64,000 nt of DNA from NCBI GenBank assembly GCA_900542045.1, contig UQMI01000004.1, positions 38,372 to 102,371 on the forward strand, read 5' to 3'. Below are positions 17,130 through 25,636 of the stretch, piece by piece. The first letter of the stretch is position 1. Each line of letters opens with the position of its first letter. The position numbers and the translations under genes were made by a program. This stretch comes from an uncultured Blautia sp. (GTDB taxonomy: Bacteria; Bacillota; Clostridia; Lachnospirales; Lachnospiraceae). Under the pieces are notes generated by a model. The model saw only the letters and a list, made by a program, of their open reading frames with translations, was not told the origin of the DNA and searched no databases.

Positions 17130-18932
17130 TCAGAGCAGCCGCTCCAGTTCATCCAGATATTCCTCAAAGGTCTTCATTGCCATCTGCACCGGCTTTCCTT
17201 CTGTCATATCTACACCACAAATCTTCAAAAGATCCAGGCAGTCCATGGAGGAACCTCCGCTCAGGAATTGTTTATATTTCTCCACGATCCCCGGTTCTCC
17301 TGCCAGAATCTTACGGCTGATGGCAATAGCCGCTGAAAATCCCGTAGCATACTGATACACATAAAAGGGTGTATAAAAGTGAGGGATCCGGGCCCATTCC
17401 CATCCGATCTCCTCATCACAGATCATCAATGGTCCAAAATATTTCCGGTTCAGTTCATAATATGTCTGATACAGCACCTGCGCCGTCAGTGCTTCTCCAC
17501 CGGCTGATTTTTCATGGACAAGATGTTCAAATTCCGCAAACATAGTCTGCCGGAAAATAGTCCCTTTACACTGATCCAGAAAATAATTGATCAGATACGC
17601 CCTTTCTTCCCTGTCCCTGGCCTTTTCCAGAAGATGATGAATCAGCAGAGCTTCGTTGCAGGTAGAAGCCACCTCCGCCACAAAGATCCGGTAGCCGGCA
17701 TAGAGGTACGGCTGCGCTTCATCTGCATAATCGCTGTGCAGCGCATGGCCCATTTCATGGGCCAGTGTAAATACATGATTCAAAGAGCCATTGTAATTGA
17801 GCAGCACATAGGGATGTGTTCCATAAGCTCCCCAGGAATAAGCTCCGCTTTTCTTTCCTTTGTTCTCATAGACATCGATCCAGCCGCCGGCAAATCCTTT
17901 GTCCAGACGATGCAGATATTCTTCTCCCAGCGGCGCAAGTCCCTCCCGGACCATCTCCTTTGCTTTGGCAAAGGGGATTTCTCTCTTCTGCTCCCGGGCC
18001 AGAGGCACATAGACATCGTACATATGAATTTCATCCAGCCCAAGAGCTCTTCTGCGAAGATCCACATAGCGATACATCAGCGGCAGCGCTTCATGTACCA
18101 TCTCAATGAGATTGTCATAGACCGGTACCGGAATGTGGCTGACATCCAGCGCCGCCTCTCTTGCAGAATCATAACGCCTCATTGAAGAAAAAAACCTGGC
18201 CTGTTTTACATTTGCCTCAAATACTGCCGCCAGGGTATTTCCGAACTTTGCATAAGCCTGGTATACCTTGCAGAAGGCGTCCCGGCGCACCCGGCGGTCT
18301 TCGTTTTCCAGCAGCCGGACAAAAGTTCCATGGGTAATTTCCAGAGGCTTTCCTTCTGTATCCCGGATTTCTCCAAAATGCAGATCCGCATTGTTGAACA
18401 TGGAATAAATATTCTCCGGCCCCTGTCCCATGGAAGATGCACGGGCCAGAACCTGTTCCATTTCCTTTGACAGAATATGCTCTCTGTTTCTCTGAAGTTC
18501 ATGGATATACCGTCTGTAAAGTTCCAGACCGGGTTCCGCCTGAAAATAGCGATGCAGGGTCTCCTCATCCAGATCCATCAGTTCTGGTTCTACAAAAGAC
18601 AGCACATCCTCTGCCGCAGAAGACAGATCGGATGCTTTTCCGGCCATTTGCTGATACCGGGCATTTCCCATATCTTCATGCCATTTCTGATTTGCATATA
18701 CATAAAGCCGCTCCAGCATAAGCTCTGTATCCTGCTTCCAGTCCAGGATTTCTCTGCACATACGCGCACTTTCTTTTATTTTTCCATGCATCTGCTCCGC
18801 CTTCTGGAATTTTTTCCATATGCGCAGATAATCGGTTTCCCATTCTTTATCTGAACCATACAGGTCTTCCATCCGCCACTGATCTTCTTTTTTTATCTCA
18901 CTTCGAAGAGGCAGCTGTCTGTTTTCGTTCAT
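17130..18932 (-). CDS. pepF: Oligoendopeptidase F (M3 metallopeptidase)
   Basis: Zinc peptidase that cleaves short cytoplasmic peptides of roughly 7-17 residues. The zinc site FTLAHEMGHALHSDYADE lies near residue 385 of 600, with the third ligand Glu in FVAEVASTCNEALL about 25 residues later, as in M3B enzymes. The C-terminal IPHFYTPFYVYQYATGFSAA is also typical. Length 600 aa is normal for PepF. The lysozyme-like gene follows closely. A divergent GntR promoter lies upstream. Confidence 0.95.
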   Translation of the reverse strand: MNENRQLPLRSEIKKEDQWRMEDLYGSDKEWETDYLRIWKKFQKAEQMHGKIKESARMCREILDWKQDTELMLERLYVYANQKWHEDMGNARYQQMAGKASDLSSAAEDVLSFVEPELMDLDEETLHRYFQAEPGLELYRRYIHELQRNREHILSKEMEQVLARASSMGQGPENIYSMFNNADLHFGEIRDTEGKPLEITHGTFVRLLENEDRRVRRDAFCKVYQAYAKFGNTLAAVFEANVKQARFFSSMRRYDSAREAALDVSHIPVPVYDNLIEMVHEALPLMYRYVDLRRRALGLDEIHMYDVYVPLAREQKREIPFAKAKEMVREGLAPLGEEYLHRLDKGFAGGWIDVYENKGKKSGAYSWGAYGTHPYVLLNYNGSLNHVFTLAHEMGHALHSDYADEAQPYLYAGYRIFVAEVASTCNEALLIHHLLEKARDREERAYLINYFLDQCKGTIFRQTMFAEFEHLVHEKSAGGEALTAQVLYQTYYELNRKYFGPLMICDEEIGWEWARIPHFYTPFYVYQYATGFSAAIAISRKILAGEPGIVEKYKQFLSGGSSMDCLDLLKICGVDMTEGKPVQMAMKTFEEYLDELERLL

Positions 18933-19004
18933 AATCCTGTCCTCACTTCCTGAAAATCCTTCTGTCTCTCATTGTACCCTAAAATAATCTTTTTGAAAAC
19001 GCTA

Positions 19005-19056
19005 TTGACAGATTTTCTTTTCCGGTGTACTATTGTATTAATCACTTAGTACAATA
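19005..19056 (+). promoter_or_regulatory. Promoter and likely operator of the GntR-ABC operon
   Basis: TTGACA (19005-19010), 17 bases, TACTAT (19028-19033). Overlapping the -10 and start site, TATTGTA (19031-19037) and TACAATA (19050-19056) form an inverted repeat of the kind used by YtrA-type GntR repressors, so autorepression is likely. Confidence 0.65.
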
Positions 19057-19077
19057 ATACAGAAAGGATGTGACGCC

Positions 19078-19443
19078 ATGACATGGAACCTGGATTCCGG
19101 TCGCCCCATATATGCCCAGATCATGGAGCGAGTACAACGCGACATTATTTCCGGTAAATACCACCCCGGAGATAAGCTCCCCTCTGTCCGGGAGCTCGCA
19201 CTGGAAGCTTCTGTTAATCCAAATACCATGCAGAAGGCTCTGTCAGAGCTGGAACGGGACGGCCTGGTCTACTCCCAACGCACCGCCGGCCGATTTATTA
19301 CGGAGGATATCACTATGATCGAAAAAATGAAAAAACAACTTGCACACGAACAAATCAGACAATTTCTGGAACAAATGCGCCAGATGGGTTTCAGCAGACA
19401 GGAAATACTGACGTTGCTGCAGAATATGAAGGAGGAAGAGTAA
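19078..19443 (+). CDS. GntR-family regulator, YtrA type
   Basis: A 121-aa repressor with the winged helix-turn-helix at residues 1-75: RPIYAQIMERVQRDIISGKY, LPSVRELALEASVNPNTMQKAL, then GLVYSQRTAGRFI. A short helical tail of about 45 residues follows, which is the YtrA subfamily layout. Its stop overlaps the ABC ATPase start (TAATG). YtrA regulators usually repress their own ABC transporter operon in response to cell-envelope stress. That role is inferred here. Confidence 0.92.
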   Translation: MTWNLDSGRPIYAQIMERVQRDIISGKYHPGDKLPSVRELALEASVNPNTMQKALSELERDGLVYSQRTAGRFITEDITMIEKMKKQLAHEQIRQFLEQMRQMGFSRQEILTLLQNMKEEE

Positions 19444-20141
19444 TGGATTATATTCTGGAAACCAGAGACCTGACCAAAAGCTACGGCGGTCACCTTGTCC
19501 TGGATAAAGTAAATTTAACACTTGAACCCGGCAAAATCATCGGACTTCTGGGCCCCAACGGCAGCGGTAAGAGTACACTTATGAAGCTGATCAACCGTCT
19601 TATCCTGCCGTCATCCGGTTCTCTGTCCATCTGCGGAATGCCGCCGGGACCGGAAACGAAGAAAGTCGTCGCCTTTCTGCCGGAGCATTCTTATCTGGAC
19701 GAACAGCTCCGGGTATCGGAAGTCATCCGCTTTTTCAGTGATTTTTATCAGGATTTTGAAAAAGAACGGGCCTATGACATGCTGTCCCGTCTGGACATTT
19801 CCCCAGACGTCCGCATCAAGACCCTTTCCAAAGGCACAAAGGAAAAAGTACAGCTCCTTCTTGTTATGAGCCGCAGAGCCCGTCTGTACTGTCTGGACGA
19901 ACCCATTGCCGGCGTAGACCCCGCAGCCAGAGACTACATTCTCCGCACTATATTAAATAACTACGATGCCAGCGCATCCATTCTGATCTCCACCCATCTG
20001 ATACAGGATGTGGAGAATATACTGGATGACGCAGTATTCATTCAATGCGGAAAAGTACAGCTCCAGGCATCTGTGGAAGATATCCGTATCCAGTATGGAA
20101 AATCAGTAGACGAACTGTTTCGGGAGGTATTCAAATGTTAA
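19443..20141 (+). CDS. ABC transporter ATP-binding protein
   Basis: A 232-aa ATPase with Walker A GPNGSGKST (near 37-45), signature TLSKGTKEKVQLLL, Walker B LYCLDEPIAGVDPAARD and switch His in ILISTHLIQDVEN. Belongs to the group found in YtrA/BcrA-like export operons. It is coupled at both ends: it overlaps the GntR stop by one base and the permease start by seven. With the next gene it should form an exporter; substrate unknown. Confidence 0.92.
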   Translation: MDYILETRDLTKSYGGHLVLDKVNLTLEPGKIIGLLGPNGSGKSTLMKLINRLILPSSGSLSICGMPPGPETKKVVAFLPEHSYLDEQLRVSEVIRFFSDFYQDFEKERAYDMLSRLDISPDVRIKTLSKGTKEKVQLLLVMSRRARLYCLDEPIAGVDPAARDYILRTILNNYDASASILISTHLIQDVENILDDAVFIQCGKVQLQASVEDIRIQYGKSVDELFREVFKC

Positions 20142-20926
20142 GTAAATTATTCCGCTATGAAATGCGCTATTCCAGCCCCATATTGCTGTTCCTCCATGGA
20201 TTTCTGCTCCTGGGGGCCCTGGTCCTTTTTGGCATCAGACACTTGCCGGAGTCTCTTCCTGTTTCTGTGATCACTGCTGTGGGAAGCATTTTCTGTATCC
20301 TGCTGGCGGCCTGCACAGCTTTTTATACGTACCTGAATATAGGGATCCGGTTTTACCGGACAGTTTTTTCCCGTCAGGGTTACCTGACCAATACGCTGCC
20401 GGTATCCGCCGGACAGCTTCTGCTGTCCCGTTTTCTTACAGCTGTGCTCTGGGGCATCCTGGATTTTCTTGTTGTGCTCGTCATTCTCTGCCTGCTGTCC
20501 GGAGAGAATATTCCGGCCATTTTCCTGAGCTCCCTGGGACAGGATCCGCAGCTTACCCGCTTTTTCCTGCTGATACTGTTTCTGCTGCCTGCCAGCTTTC
20601 TCCTGATCATCACAGCCATTCTCTGCAGTGTGGCCATGGGAAATCTGTTCACCGGCCACAGGGTTATCGGCTCCGTCGTCTCCTTTTTCGGGCTGCAGAT
20701 GCTCTCCCAACTGGTTTCCCTGATTCCCCTGCTGTTTGTCCTGAAGCCCCTGCTCACACTGCCCTCCGGCAGCTACGGAGCAGAAGAAATGATGAACAGC
20801 TTTCCGGACGCATTCTTTGCCCTGCAATCCATGCTCCTGGCAGAAATCTTCCTGTATCTGCTGCTGGCAGGTGCTCTGTATCTGCTCACCTGGCATCTGC
20901 TGGACAAAAAGCTGAATCTGGAATAG
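20135..20926 (+). CDS. ABC transporter permease (YtrA operon type)
   Basis: A 263-aa membrane protein with about six hydrophobic segments. It starts MLSKLFRYEMRYSSPILLFL at 20135, with GGGAGGT upstream inside the ATPase gene; the longer frame from 20045 is out of keeping with the family. An arginine-rich cytoplasmic entry helix precedes the first span, as in ABC-2 type permeases. Partner of the ATPase just upstream. I cannot assign a substrate. Confidence 0.85.
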   Translation: MLSKLFRYEMRYSSPILLFLHGFLLLGALVLFGIRHLPESLPVSVITAVGSIFCILLAACTAFYTYLNIGIRFYRTVFSRQGYLTNTLPVSAGQLLLSRFLTAVLWGILDFLVVLVILCLLSGENIPAIFLSSLGQDPQLTRFFLLILFLLPASFLLIITAILCSVAMGNLFTGHRVIGSVVSFFGLQMLSQLVSLIPLLFVLKPLLTLPSGSYGAEEMMNSFPDAFFALQSMLLAEIFLYLLLAGALYLLTWHLLDKKLNLE

Positions 20927-21032
20927 TAAAACAGCGGGGAGCCGGACACTCCCTGGTATTTCAAAAAATTTACATTTGCTCATATAAAAAGGTGTATAAT
21001 CAAATCAGAAAACTGACAAGGAGGATTTTGCA

Positions 21033-21347
21033 ATGTTATATGTAACTACGGAAACCATTCCCGGAAGAAACATCCAACCCCTTGGACTGGTCATGGGAAA
21101 CACGATCCAAAGCGTACATCTGGGCAAAGATATCATGAACAGTTTTAAGACTATCGTAGGCGGCGAACTGACCTCTTATAACGAGATGATGACAGACGCC
21201 AGAAACATTGCCCTGGAGCGGATGCTGGAGGACGCACAGCGTATGAACGCCGACGCAATAGTAGCCATGCGGTTCACTACTGCTTCCATTTCCCAGGGCG
21301 CAGCAGAGATACTGGCTTACGGCACCGCAGTGAAATTTATTGACTAA
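21033..21347 (+). CDS. YbjQ/UPF0145 family protein
   Basis: A 104-aa protein with the YbjQ signature: TTETIPGRNIQPLGLVMGNT at the start, then TDARNIALERMLEDAQRMNADAIVAMRF. Members form pentameric rings of the heavy-metal-binding DUF74 fold; biochemical role is unsettled. Good ribosome site AAGGAGG. TATAAT lies about 40 bases upstream without a clear -35. Stands alone, with a long terminator hairpin downstream. Confidence 0.88.
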   Translation: MLYVTTETIPGRNIQPLGLVMGNTIQSVHLGKDIMNSFKTIVGGELTSYNEMMTDARNIALERMLEDAQRMNADAIVAMRFTTASISQGAAEILAYGTAVKFID

Positions 21348-21445
21348 ATCCGGCAGAACTGCTTTTTGATAAAACGGAGAAAGCAGAACTCTCCCGGAAA
21401 GCCCGGTGACTCCCGTCTCTGTATTCCCGACAGTCAATAAGATAA

Positions 21446-21509
21446 AATAAGACCATCCCGTGAAACTCCCATACCGAAAAAAGTATGTGTTTCATGGAAT
21501 GGTCTTATT
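21446..21509. terminator. Bidirectional terminator hairpin between ybjQ and the purine genes
   Basis: AATAAGACCAT pairs with ATGGTCTTATT. The inner TGAAAC/GTTTCA and ATAC/GTAT pairs surround an A-rich loop. It lies between two convergent genes, so it can stop both transcripts. Confidence 0.65.
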
Positions 21510-21570
21510 CTTATCTGTCGGAAAACTTCGAACAGGAACTTTCCGCAGCTGCTATATGATTGTTATACGA

Positions 21571-22749
21571 TCAATGATGGAACAGACGAATTCCGGTAAA
21601 CGCCATAACCATATTGTATTTGTTGCAGCACTCGATCACCAGATCATCTCTCACGGAACCGCCGGGCTGAGCAATATACGCTACGCCGCTCTTCTTAGCC
21701 CGCTCAATGTTGTCGCTGAAGGGGAAGAAGGCATCTGAACCAAGGGTCACGCCGGTAAGCTGATCCAGCCATGCCCGTTTCTCTTCTCTGGTAAATACTT
21801 CCGGTTTCTCCCGGAATACCTTCTGCCATGCGCCGTCTGCCAGCACATCCATATATTCCTCACCAATATAGACATCAATGGCATTGTCCCGGTCTGCTCT
21901 GCGGATATTCTCCAGGAACGGCAGATTCATTACCTTGGGGCACTGACGCAGCCACCAGTTGTCCGCTTTCTGTCCTGCCAGCCTGGTGCAGTGTACACGG
22001 GACTGCTGACCGGCACCGATACCAATTGCCTGTCCATCCTTTACATAGCACACGGAATTGGACTGGGTATATTTCAGGGTGATCAGAGAAATTTTCATAT
22101 CCCGGATGGCTTCTTCATTCAATGCCTTGTTCTCTGTCACGATATTGGACAGAAGCGCGTCATCAATGGGCAGCTCCTGTCTTCCCTGCTCAAAGGTTAC
22201 GCCAAACACCTGCTTGTGCTCCAGAGGCTCCGGAACATAGTTCTCGTCGATCTGGATCACATTATAATTGCCGTTCTTCTTGGCCTTTAACAGTTCCAGC
22301 GCTTCCGGAGTAAAGCCGGGAGCGATAACGCCGTCAGACACCTCCCGCTTGATCAGCATGGCTGTATCTCTGTCACATACATCAGACAGGGCAATAAAAT
22401 CACCAAAAGAGGACATACGGTCTGCTCCTCTGGCTCTTGCATAAGCACAGGCCAGCGGGGAAAGCTCACCCAGATCATCCACCCAGTAGATCTTAGCCAG
22501 AGTCTCTGTAAGAGGAAGTCCAACTGCTGCCCCTGCAGGAGAAACATGCTTAAAAGAAGTAGCTGCCGGAAGGCCGGTGGCTTTCTTCAGCTCACGTACC
22601 AGCTGCCATCCGTTGAACGCATCCAGAAAATTGATATATCCTGGTCTGCCGGAAAGCACCTGTATAGGCAGTTCACTGCCATCTGCCATATAGATCCTGG
22701 AAGGCTTCTGATTCGGGTTACATCCATATTTTAACTGCAGCTCTTTCAT
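21571..22749 (-). CDS. purH: AICAR transformylase (stand-alone PurH formyltransferase domain)
   Basis: Transfers the formyl group of 10-formyl-THF to AICAR (ZMP) giving FAICAR, the penultimate step of IMP synthesis. The protein is only about 392 residues and starts directly in the AICARFT domain (MKELQLKYGCNPNQKPSRIY). The N-terminal IMP cyclohydrolase domain of normal PurH is absent. Motifs include ATSFKHVSPAGAAVGLPL with the catalytic Lys-His, RARGADRMSSFGDFIALSD, and the C-terminal YIAQPGGSVRDDLVIE. The start at 22749 has AAGGAGG at 8-base spacing; the ATG at 22755 is too close to it. PurO, encoded just upstream, supplies the missing activity. Confidence 0.93.
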   Translation of the reverse strand: MKELQLKYGCNPNQKPSRIYMADGSELPIQVLSGRPGYINFLDAFNGWQLVRELKKATGLPAATSFKHVSPAGAAVGLPLTETLAKIYWVDDLGELSPLACAYARARGADRMSSFGDFIALSDVCDRDTAMLIKREVSDGVIAPGFTPEALELLKAKKNGNYNVIQIDENYVPEPLEHKQVFGVTFEQGRQELPIDDALLSNIVTENKALNEEAIRDMKISLITLKYTQSNSVCYVKDGQAIGIGAGQQSRVHCTRLAGQKADNWWLRQCPKVMNLPFLENIRRADRDNAIDVYIGEEYMDVLADGAWQKVFREKPEVFTREEKRAWLDQLTGVTLGSDAFFPFSDNIERAKKSGVAYIAQPGGSVRDDLVIECCNKYNMVMAFTGIRLFHH

Positions 22750-22762
22750 GCTCATTTCCTCC

Positions 22763-23476
22763 TTATTGATTCTTGTTTACAATCCTGGATTTCCAGGTTC
22801 CTGTGGCAATGTCAATATAGCGTACAAACAGCGAAACCTTGTTGTCCGCATTTAAACTGTTCCACAGCAGGTCTGTAAAAGCATCCATATCATCCGGAAT
22901 TGCCACCAGTTTCGGTTCTCCTTCAAAGCTGGGCAGAGGATTTCCATCACACTGATAGGTGTGGATAAACCGACCCTGACCGGCCACACAGTTTTCATAG
23001 GCATAGGTAAAACGGTTGCATGCTGCCGGATTTCCATTGTCACTTTTCAGGATGGACATGGCATAGCTGTATTTTCCATTTTCCACATGCATGATACCGG
23101 AAATCCTGGGGGTATAATTGGGTGCATCCGGCTCGAATTCTCTGCTCCGCAGACTCTGCTCAAAGGTCAGCTGACGGTCCATTCCCTCATAGATCGTATC
23201 GGTCTGGTCTCCGTTGGTCACGATGGTCTTATTTCCCAGGACCCGTACCGGAGCATAGATAATCAGACTTGGATCTGTCAGCTTGGAAGGATCAAATGCC
23301 TGGGTGCGGATGCCGTCTCCATCCTCCACAAAGATACGATTCCGGCTGTTCTCGCTTCTGCCCATGATGAAATACGCAGCCACAGCCTTCGTACCATCTG
23401 CAGAACGGCCAAGGATAATTCCTCTGCCGGGATAGGAATTGCTCTGTAATTCTTTTTCCAGTGAAATCATTTCCAT
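22763..23476 (-). CDS. purO: IMP cyclohydrolase, PurO type
   Basis: Closes FAICAR to IMP, the last step of de novo purine synthesis. It belongs to the PurO family first known from archaea, unrelated to the PurH N-terminal domain. Features are LQSNSYPGRGIILGRSADG at the N-terminus, AAYFIMGRSENSRNRIFVED, and a beta-rich fold ending LFVRYIDIATGTWKSRIVN. The start MEMISLEKELQSN at 23476 has AAAGGAG eight bases away; upstream starts at 23482 and 23506 lack good spacing. It precedes the AICAR transformylase gene by 13 bases. The pair is read from one message controlled by the ZTP riboswitch. Confidence 0.9.
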   Translation of the reverse strand: MEMISLEKELQSNSYPGRGIILGRSADGTKAVAAYFIMGRSENSRNRIFVEDGDGIRTQAFDPSKLTDPSLIIYAPVRVLGNKTIVTNGDQTDTIYEGMDRQLTFEQSLRSREFEPDAPNYTPRISGIMHVENGKYSYAMSILKSDNGNPAACNRFTYAYENCVAGQGRFIHTYQCDGNPLPSFEGEPKLVAIPDDMDAFTDLLWNSLNADNKVSLFVRYIDIATGTWKSRIVNKNQ

Positions 23477-23528
23477 TCTCATTACTCCTTTGCTGATCAC
23501 AAACATTCATCGCCTGCCCAGCCAAGAC

Positions 23529-23650
23529 CGCCCGGCTTATGCCTTCGCGCAGCGGACGAAACACGCTCTGCTGTTTCGCCGCTCACGGGCGGCGCCAAAT
23601 GGGAATATAAATATTCCCGCCCGGCTTATGCCTTCGCGCAAAAAAAGCCT
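23529..23650. repeat. 23-bp direct repeats in the purO leader
   Basis: The same 23 bases, beginning CGCCCGGCTTATGCC, occur at 23529-23551 and 23628-23650. Between them are short palindromes: GGGAATAT/ATATTCCC (about 23611-23628), GAAACA/TGTTTC and GGCGCCGCCC/GGGCGG elements. This resembles a REP-like intergenic repeat placed between the riboswitch terminator and the purO ribosome site. No gene is seen in 23477-23640. Confidence 0.6.
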
Positions 23651-23756
23651 GGGTAGCTTGCAACAGGCTGCCCAGGCGGTCGGCTTATTAAAAATCAAAA
23701 ACACACTGCACTCCCCGATGGTTACCCACCATTATCCGCCAGTCATGCAGCTTCTT
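23641..23756 (-). ncRNA. ZTP (pfl) riboswitch with terminator expression platform
   Basis: The minus-strand RNA contains the pfl motif elements: GACTGGCGGA, then a TGGTGGGTAACCATC stem, CGGGGAGTGCAGTGT, a linker, and the distal CCGCCTGGGCA. The last element overlaps the 5' arm of a terminator, GCCTGGGCAGC...GCTACCCAGGC followed by six T (23641-23676). ZTP/ZMP binding should hold CCGCCTGGGCA in the aptamer and prevent termination. It precedes purO and the AICAR transformylase gene, the enzymes that consume ZMP, so control of this operon by its own substrate is coherent. The motif match is by eye but near full. Confidence 0.93.
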
Positions 23757-23761
23757 TTTTT

Positions 23762-23790
23762 ATACTACAATAGATTATTCCATTTGACAA
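23762..23790 (-). promoter_or_regulatory. Promoter of the purO operon
   Basis: TTGTCA (23790-23785), 17 bases, TAGTAT (23767-23762), placed just before the ZTP aptamer so that the riboswitch would lie near the 5' end of the transcript. Confidence 0.6.
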
Positions 23791-23847
23791 GCCCCTGATT
23801 GATAATTATTTACCAAAAATGGAAACATTTCTTCCGCAGCAGACAGC

Positions 23848-23872
23848 AAAAAGCACCGAAACCGGTGCTTTT
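23848..23872 (-). terminator. Terminator of the ABC exporter operon
   Basis: AAAAGCACCG-GTTT-CGGTGCTTTTT in the minus direction, 10 bases after the stop of the second exporter gene. Confidence 0.85.
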
Positions 23873-23882
23873 CTCTGCTTTT

Positions 23883-25631
23883 CTATTTTGCAAACTGGCT
23901 GTTAAACAGTTTTGCATAAAATCCGTTCCTGTCCAGCAGCTCCTGATGTCTGCCCTGCTCCACGATCTTTCCATCCCGCATCACCAGGATCCTGTCTGCC
24001 TCTTTGATCGTAGACAGGCGATGGGCCACGATAAAGCTGGTCCTGCCCTCCATCATTCTGGCAAAAGCCTCCTGAATACGGATTTCCGTACGGGTATCAA
24101 TGGAAGAAGTAGCTTCGTCCAGGATCAGCATGGGCGGCAGACTCAGCATCACTCTGGCAATGCACAGAAGCTGCTTCTGCCCCTGGGAAAGGTTGCCGCC
24201 GTCTTCGGAAATATAGGTATCATAGCCCTGGGGCAGCCGTCGGATAAAACTGTGGGCATGAGCGGCTTTGGCGGCCTCCACCATCTGCTCTTCCGTTGCC
24301 TCCGGATGTCCGAACAGAATGTTTTCCCGAATGGTTCCCGTCCGCAGCCAGGTCTCCTGCAATACCATTCCATAACTGGACCGCAGGCTTTCTCTGGTCA
24401 CCTGCCGGATATCGTTGCCATCCACAGTAATGGATCCCGCATTTACATCATAAAACCGCATCAGCAGGTTGATCACCGTACTCTTTCCGCAGCCCGTTGG
24501 GCCCACAATGGCAATCCTCTGCCCAGGCTTTACATCCAGATTCAGATCCCGGATCAACTCCACATCTGGCTGATACGAAAAGTCCACGTGCTCCAGCTTC
24601 ACATTTCCTTTCGCATGTGACAGGACTACCGCGTCCTCCGCATCCGGCACCTGGGGCTCTTCTTCGATCAACTCAAAGACTCTGGCTGCGCAGGCGATAG
24701 CATTCTGCAGCTCTGTAACCACACCGGAGATCTCGTTAAAAGGCTTCGTGTACTGGTTGGCATAGCTGAGCAGACAGGTAAGACTGCCCACAGAAATCCC
24801 TCCGTTCATGGCCACAATGGCTCCTGTGATTCCCACGGCCGCATAGACAATGCTGTTGACAAACCGGGTGGCCGGATTGGTAATAGAAGAAAAAAACGTG
24901 GCCTGCAGACTGCAGCCCTGCAGCCGCTTATTGATGTCATCAAACGTTTCCAGAGATTCCTTTTCTCTGGCAAAGGCCTGCACCACTTTCTGGTTGCCGA
25001 TCATCTCATCGATATGAGCTGTCATCTCTCCACGGGTCTCTGACTGGAGCTTAAACATGGAAAACGTCCGTTTTGCGATAAACGCCGCCACCAGGAAGGA
25101 CAGGGGCGTCAGGACAATGACAACCAGCGTAATACGGACGTCGATCTGAAGCATAAAGAGCAGCGTGCCGAGGATCGTCATAACTCCGGTAAAAAACTGT
25201 GTAAATCCCATCAGCAGTCCGTCAGAGAACTGATCCACATCTGCCACGATCCGGCTCAGGATATCTCCATAGGGATGGGCATCCACATACTTCACCGGCA
25301 GACGGGAAAGATTGGCAAAGGCCTGCCTCCGGATATCACGCACGACGCCGTAGGTGATCCGGTTATTACTGGTATTCATGATCCACTGGAACAGCGCCGT
25401 AAGCAGAATGATCACCGCCATTTTCTTCAGAATCGCAAAAATCCCCGCAAAATCCACCTGGCCCGGTGCTACGATCAGATTCACTCCGTCGCCGATCAGG
25501 ATGGGCAGATACAGGGTCAGCACCACGGTAACAGCTGCACAGAAAAGGGATAGCCCGATCAAAAGCCAGTATCTTTTCAGATAGGACAGAATTTTCTTTA
25601 TGGTCGCTGTATTTTTTGAGTTCTTTTTCAT
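23883..25631 (-). CDS. Heterodimeric ABC exporter subunit with intact catalytic Glu
   Basis: Half-transporter of 582 residues: six membrane spans in about 1-320 and an ATPase domain to the end. It starts MKKNSKNTATIKKILSYLKR at 25631, six bases past the preceding stop; the longer frame to 25769 overlaps the neighbour and was rejected. Walker A is GPTGCGKST, the signature is altered to LSQGQKQ, and Walker B is MLILDEATSSID with the catalytic Glu. It pairs with the upstream subunit, which has the opposite set of changes. Substrates of such LmrCD/BmrCD-like pairs are drugs, lipids or peptides; unknown here. Confidence 0.92.
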   Translation of the reverse strand: MKKNSKNTATIKKILSYLKRYWLLIGLSLFCAAVTVVLTLYLPILIGDGVNLIVAPGQVDFAGIFAILKKMAVIILLTALFQWIMNTSNNRITYGVVRDIRRQAFANLSRLPVKYVDAHPYGDILSRIVADVDQFSDGLLMGFTQFFTGVMTILGTLLFMLQIDVRITLVVIVLTPLSFLVAAFIAKRTFSMFKLQSETRGEMTAHIDEMIGNQKVVQAFAREKESLETFDDINKRLQGCSLQATFFSSITNPATRFVNSIVYAAVGITGAIVAMNGGISVGSLTCLLSYANQYTKPFNEISGVVTELQNAIACAARVFELIEEEPQVPDAEDAVVLSHAKGNVKLEHVDFSYQPDVELIRDLNLDVKPGQRIAIVGPTGCGKSTVINLLMRFYDVNAGSITVDGNDIRQVTRESLRSSYGMVLQETWLRTGTIRENILFGHPEATEEQMVEAAKAAHAHSFIRRLPQGYDTYISEDGGNLSQGQKQLLCIARVMLSLPPMLILDEATSSIDTRTEIRIQEAFARMMEGRTSFIVAHRLSTIKEADRILVMRDGKIVEQGRHQELLDRNGFYAKLFNSQFAK

Positions 25632-25636
25632 CTTTT

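Noticed and set aside
20147..20983. A 278-codon minus-strand open frame over the ABC permease
   Set aside because: Antisense to a membrane protein gene; the Gln-rich translation is typical of an antisense artefact.
23529..23650. The purO leader repeats as a CRISPR array
   Set aside because: Only two copies, 99 bases apart, with palindromes rather than spacers between, and no cas genes.
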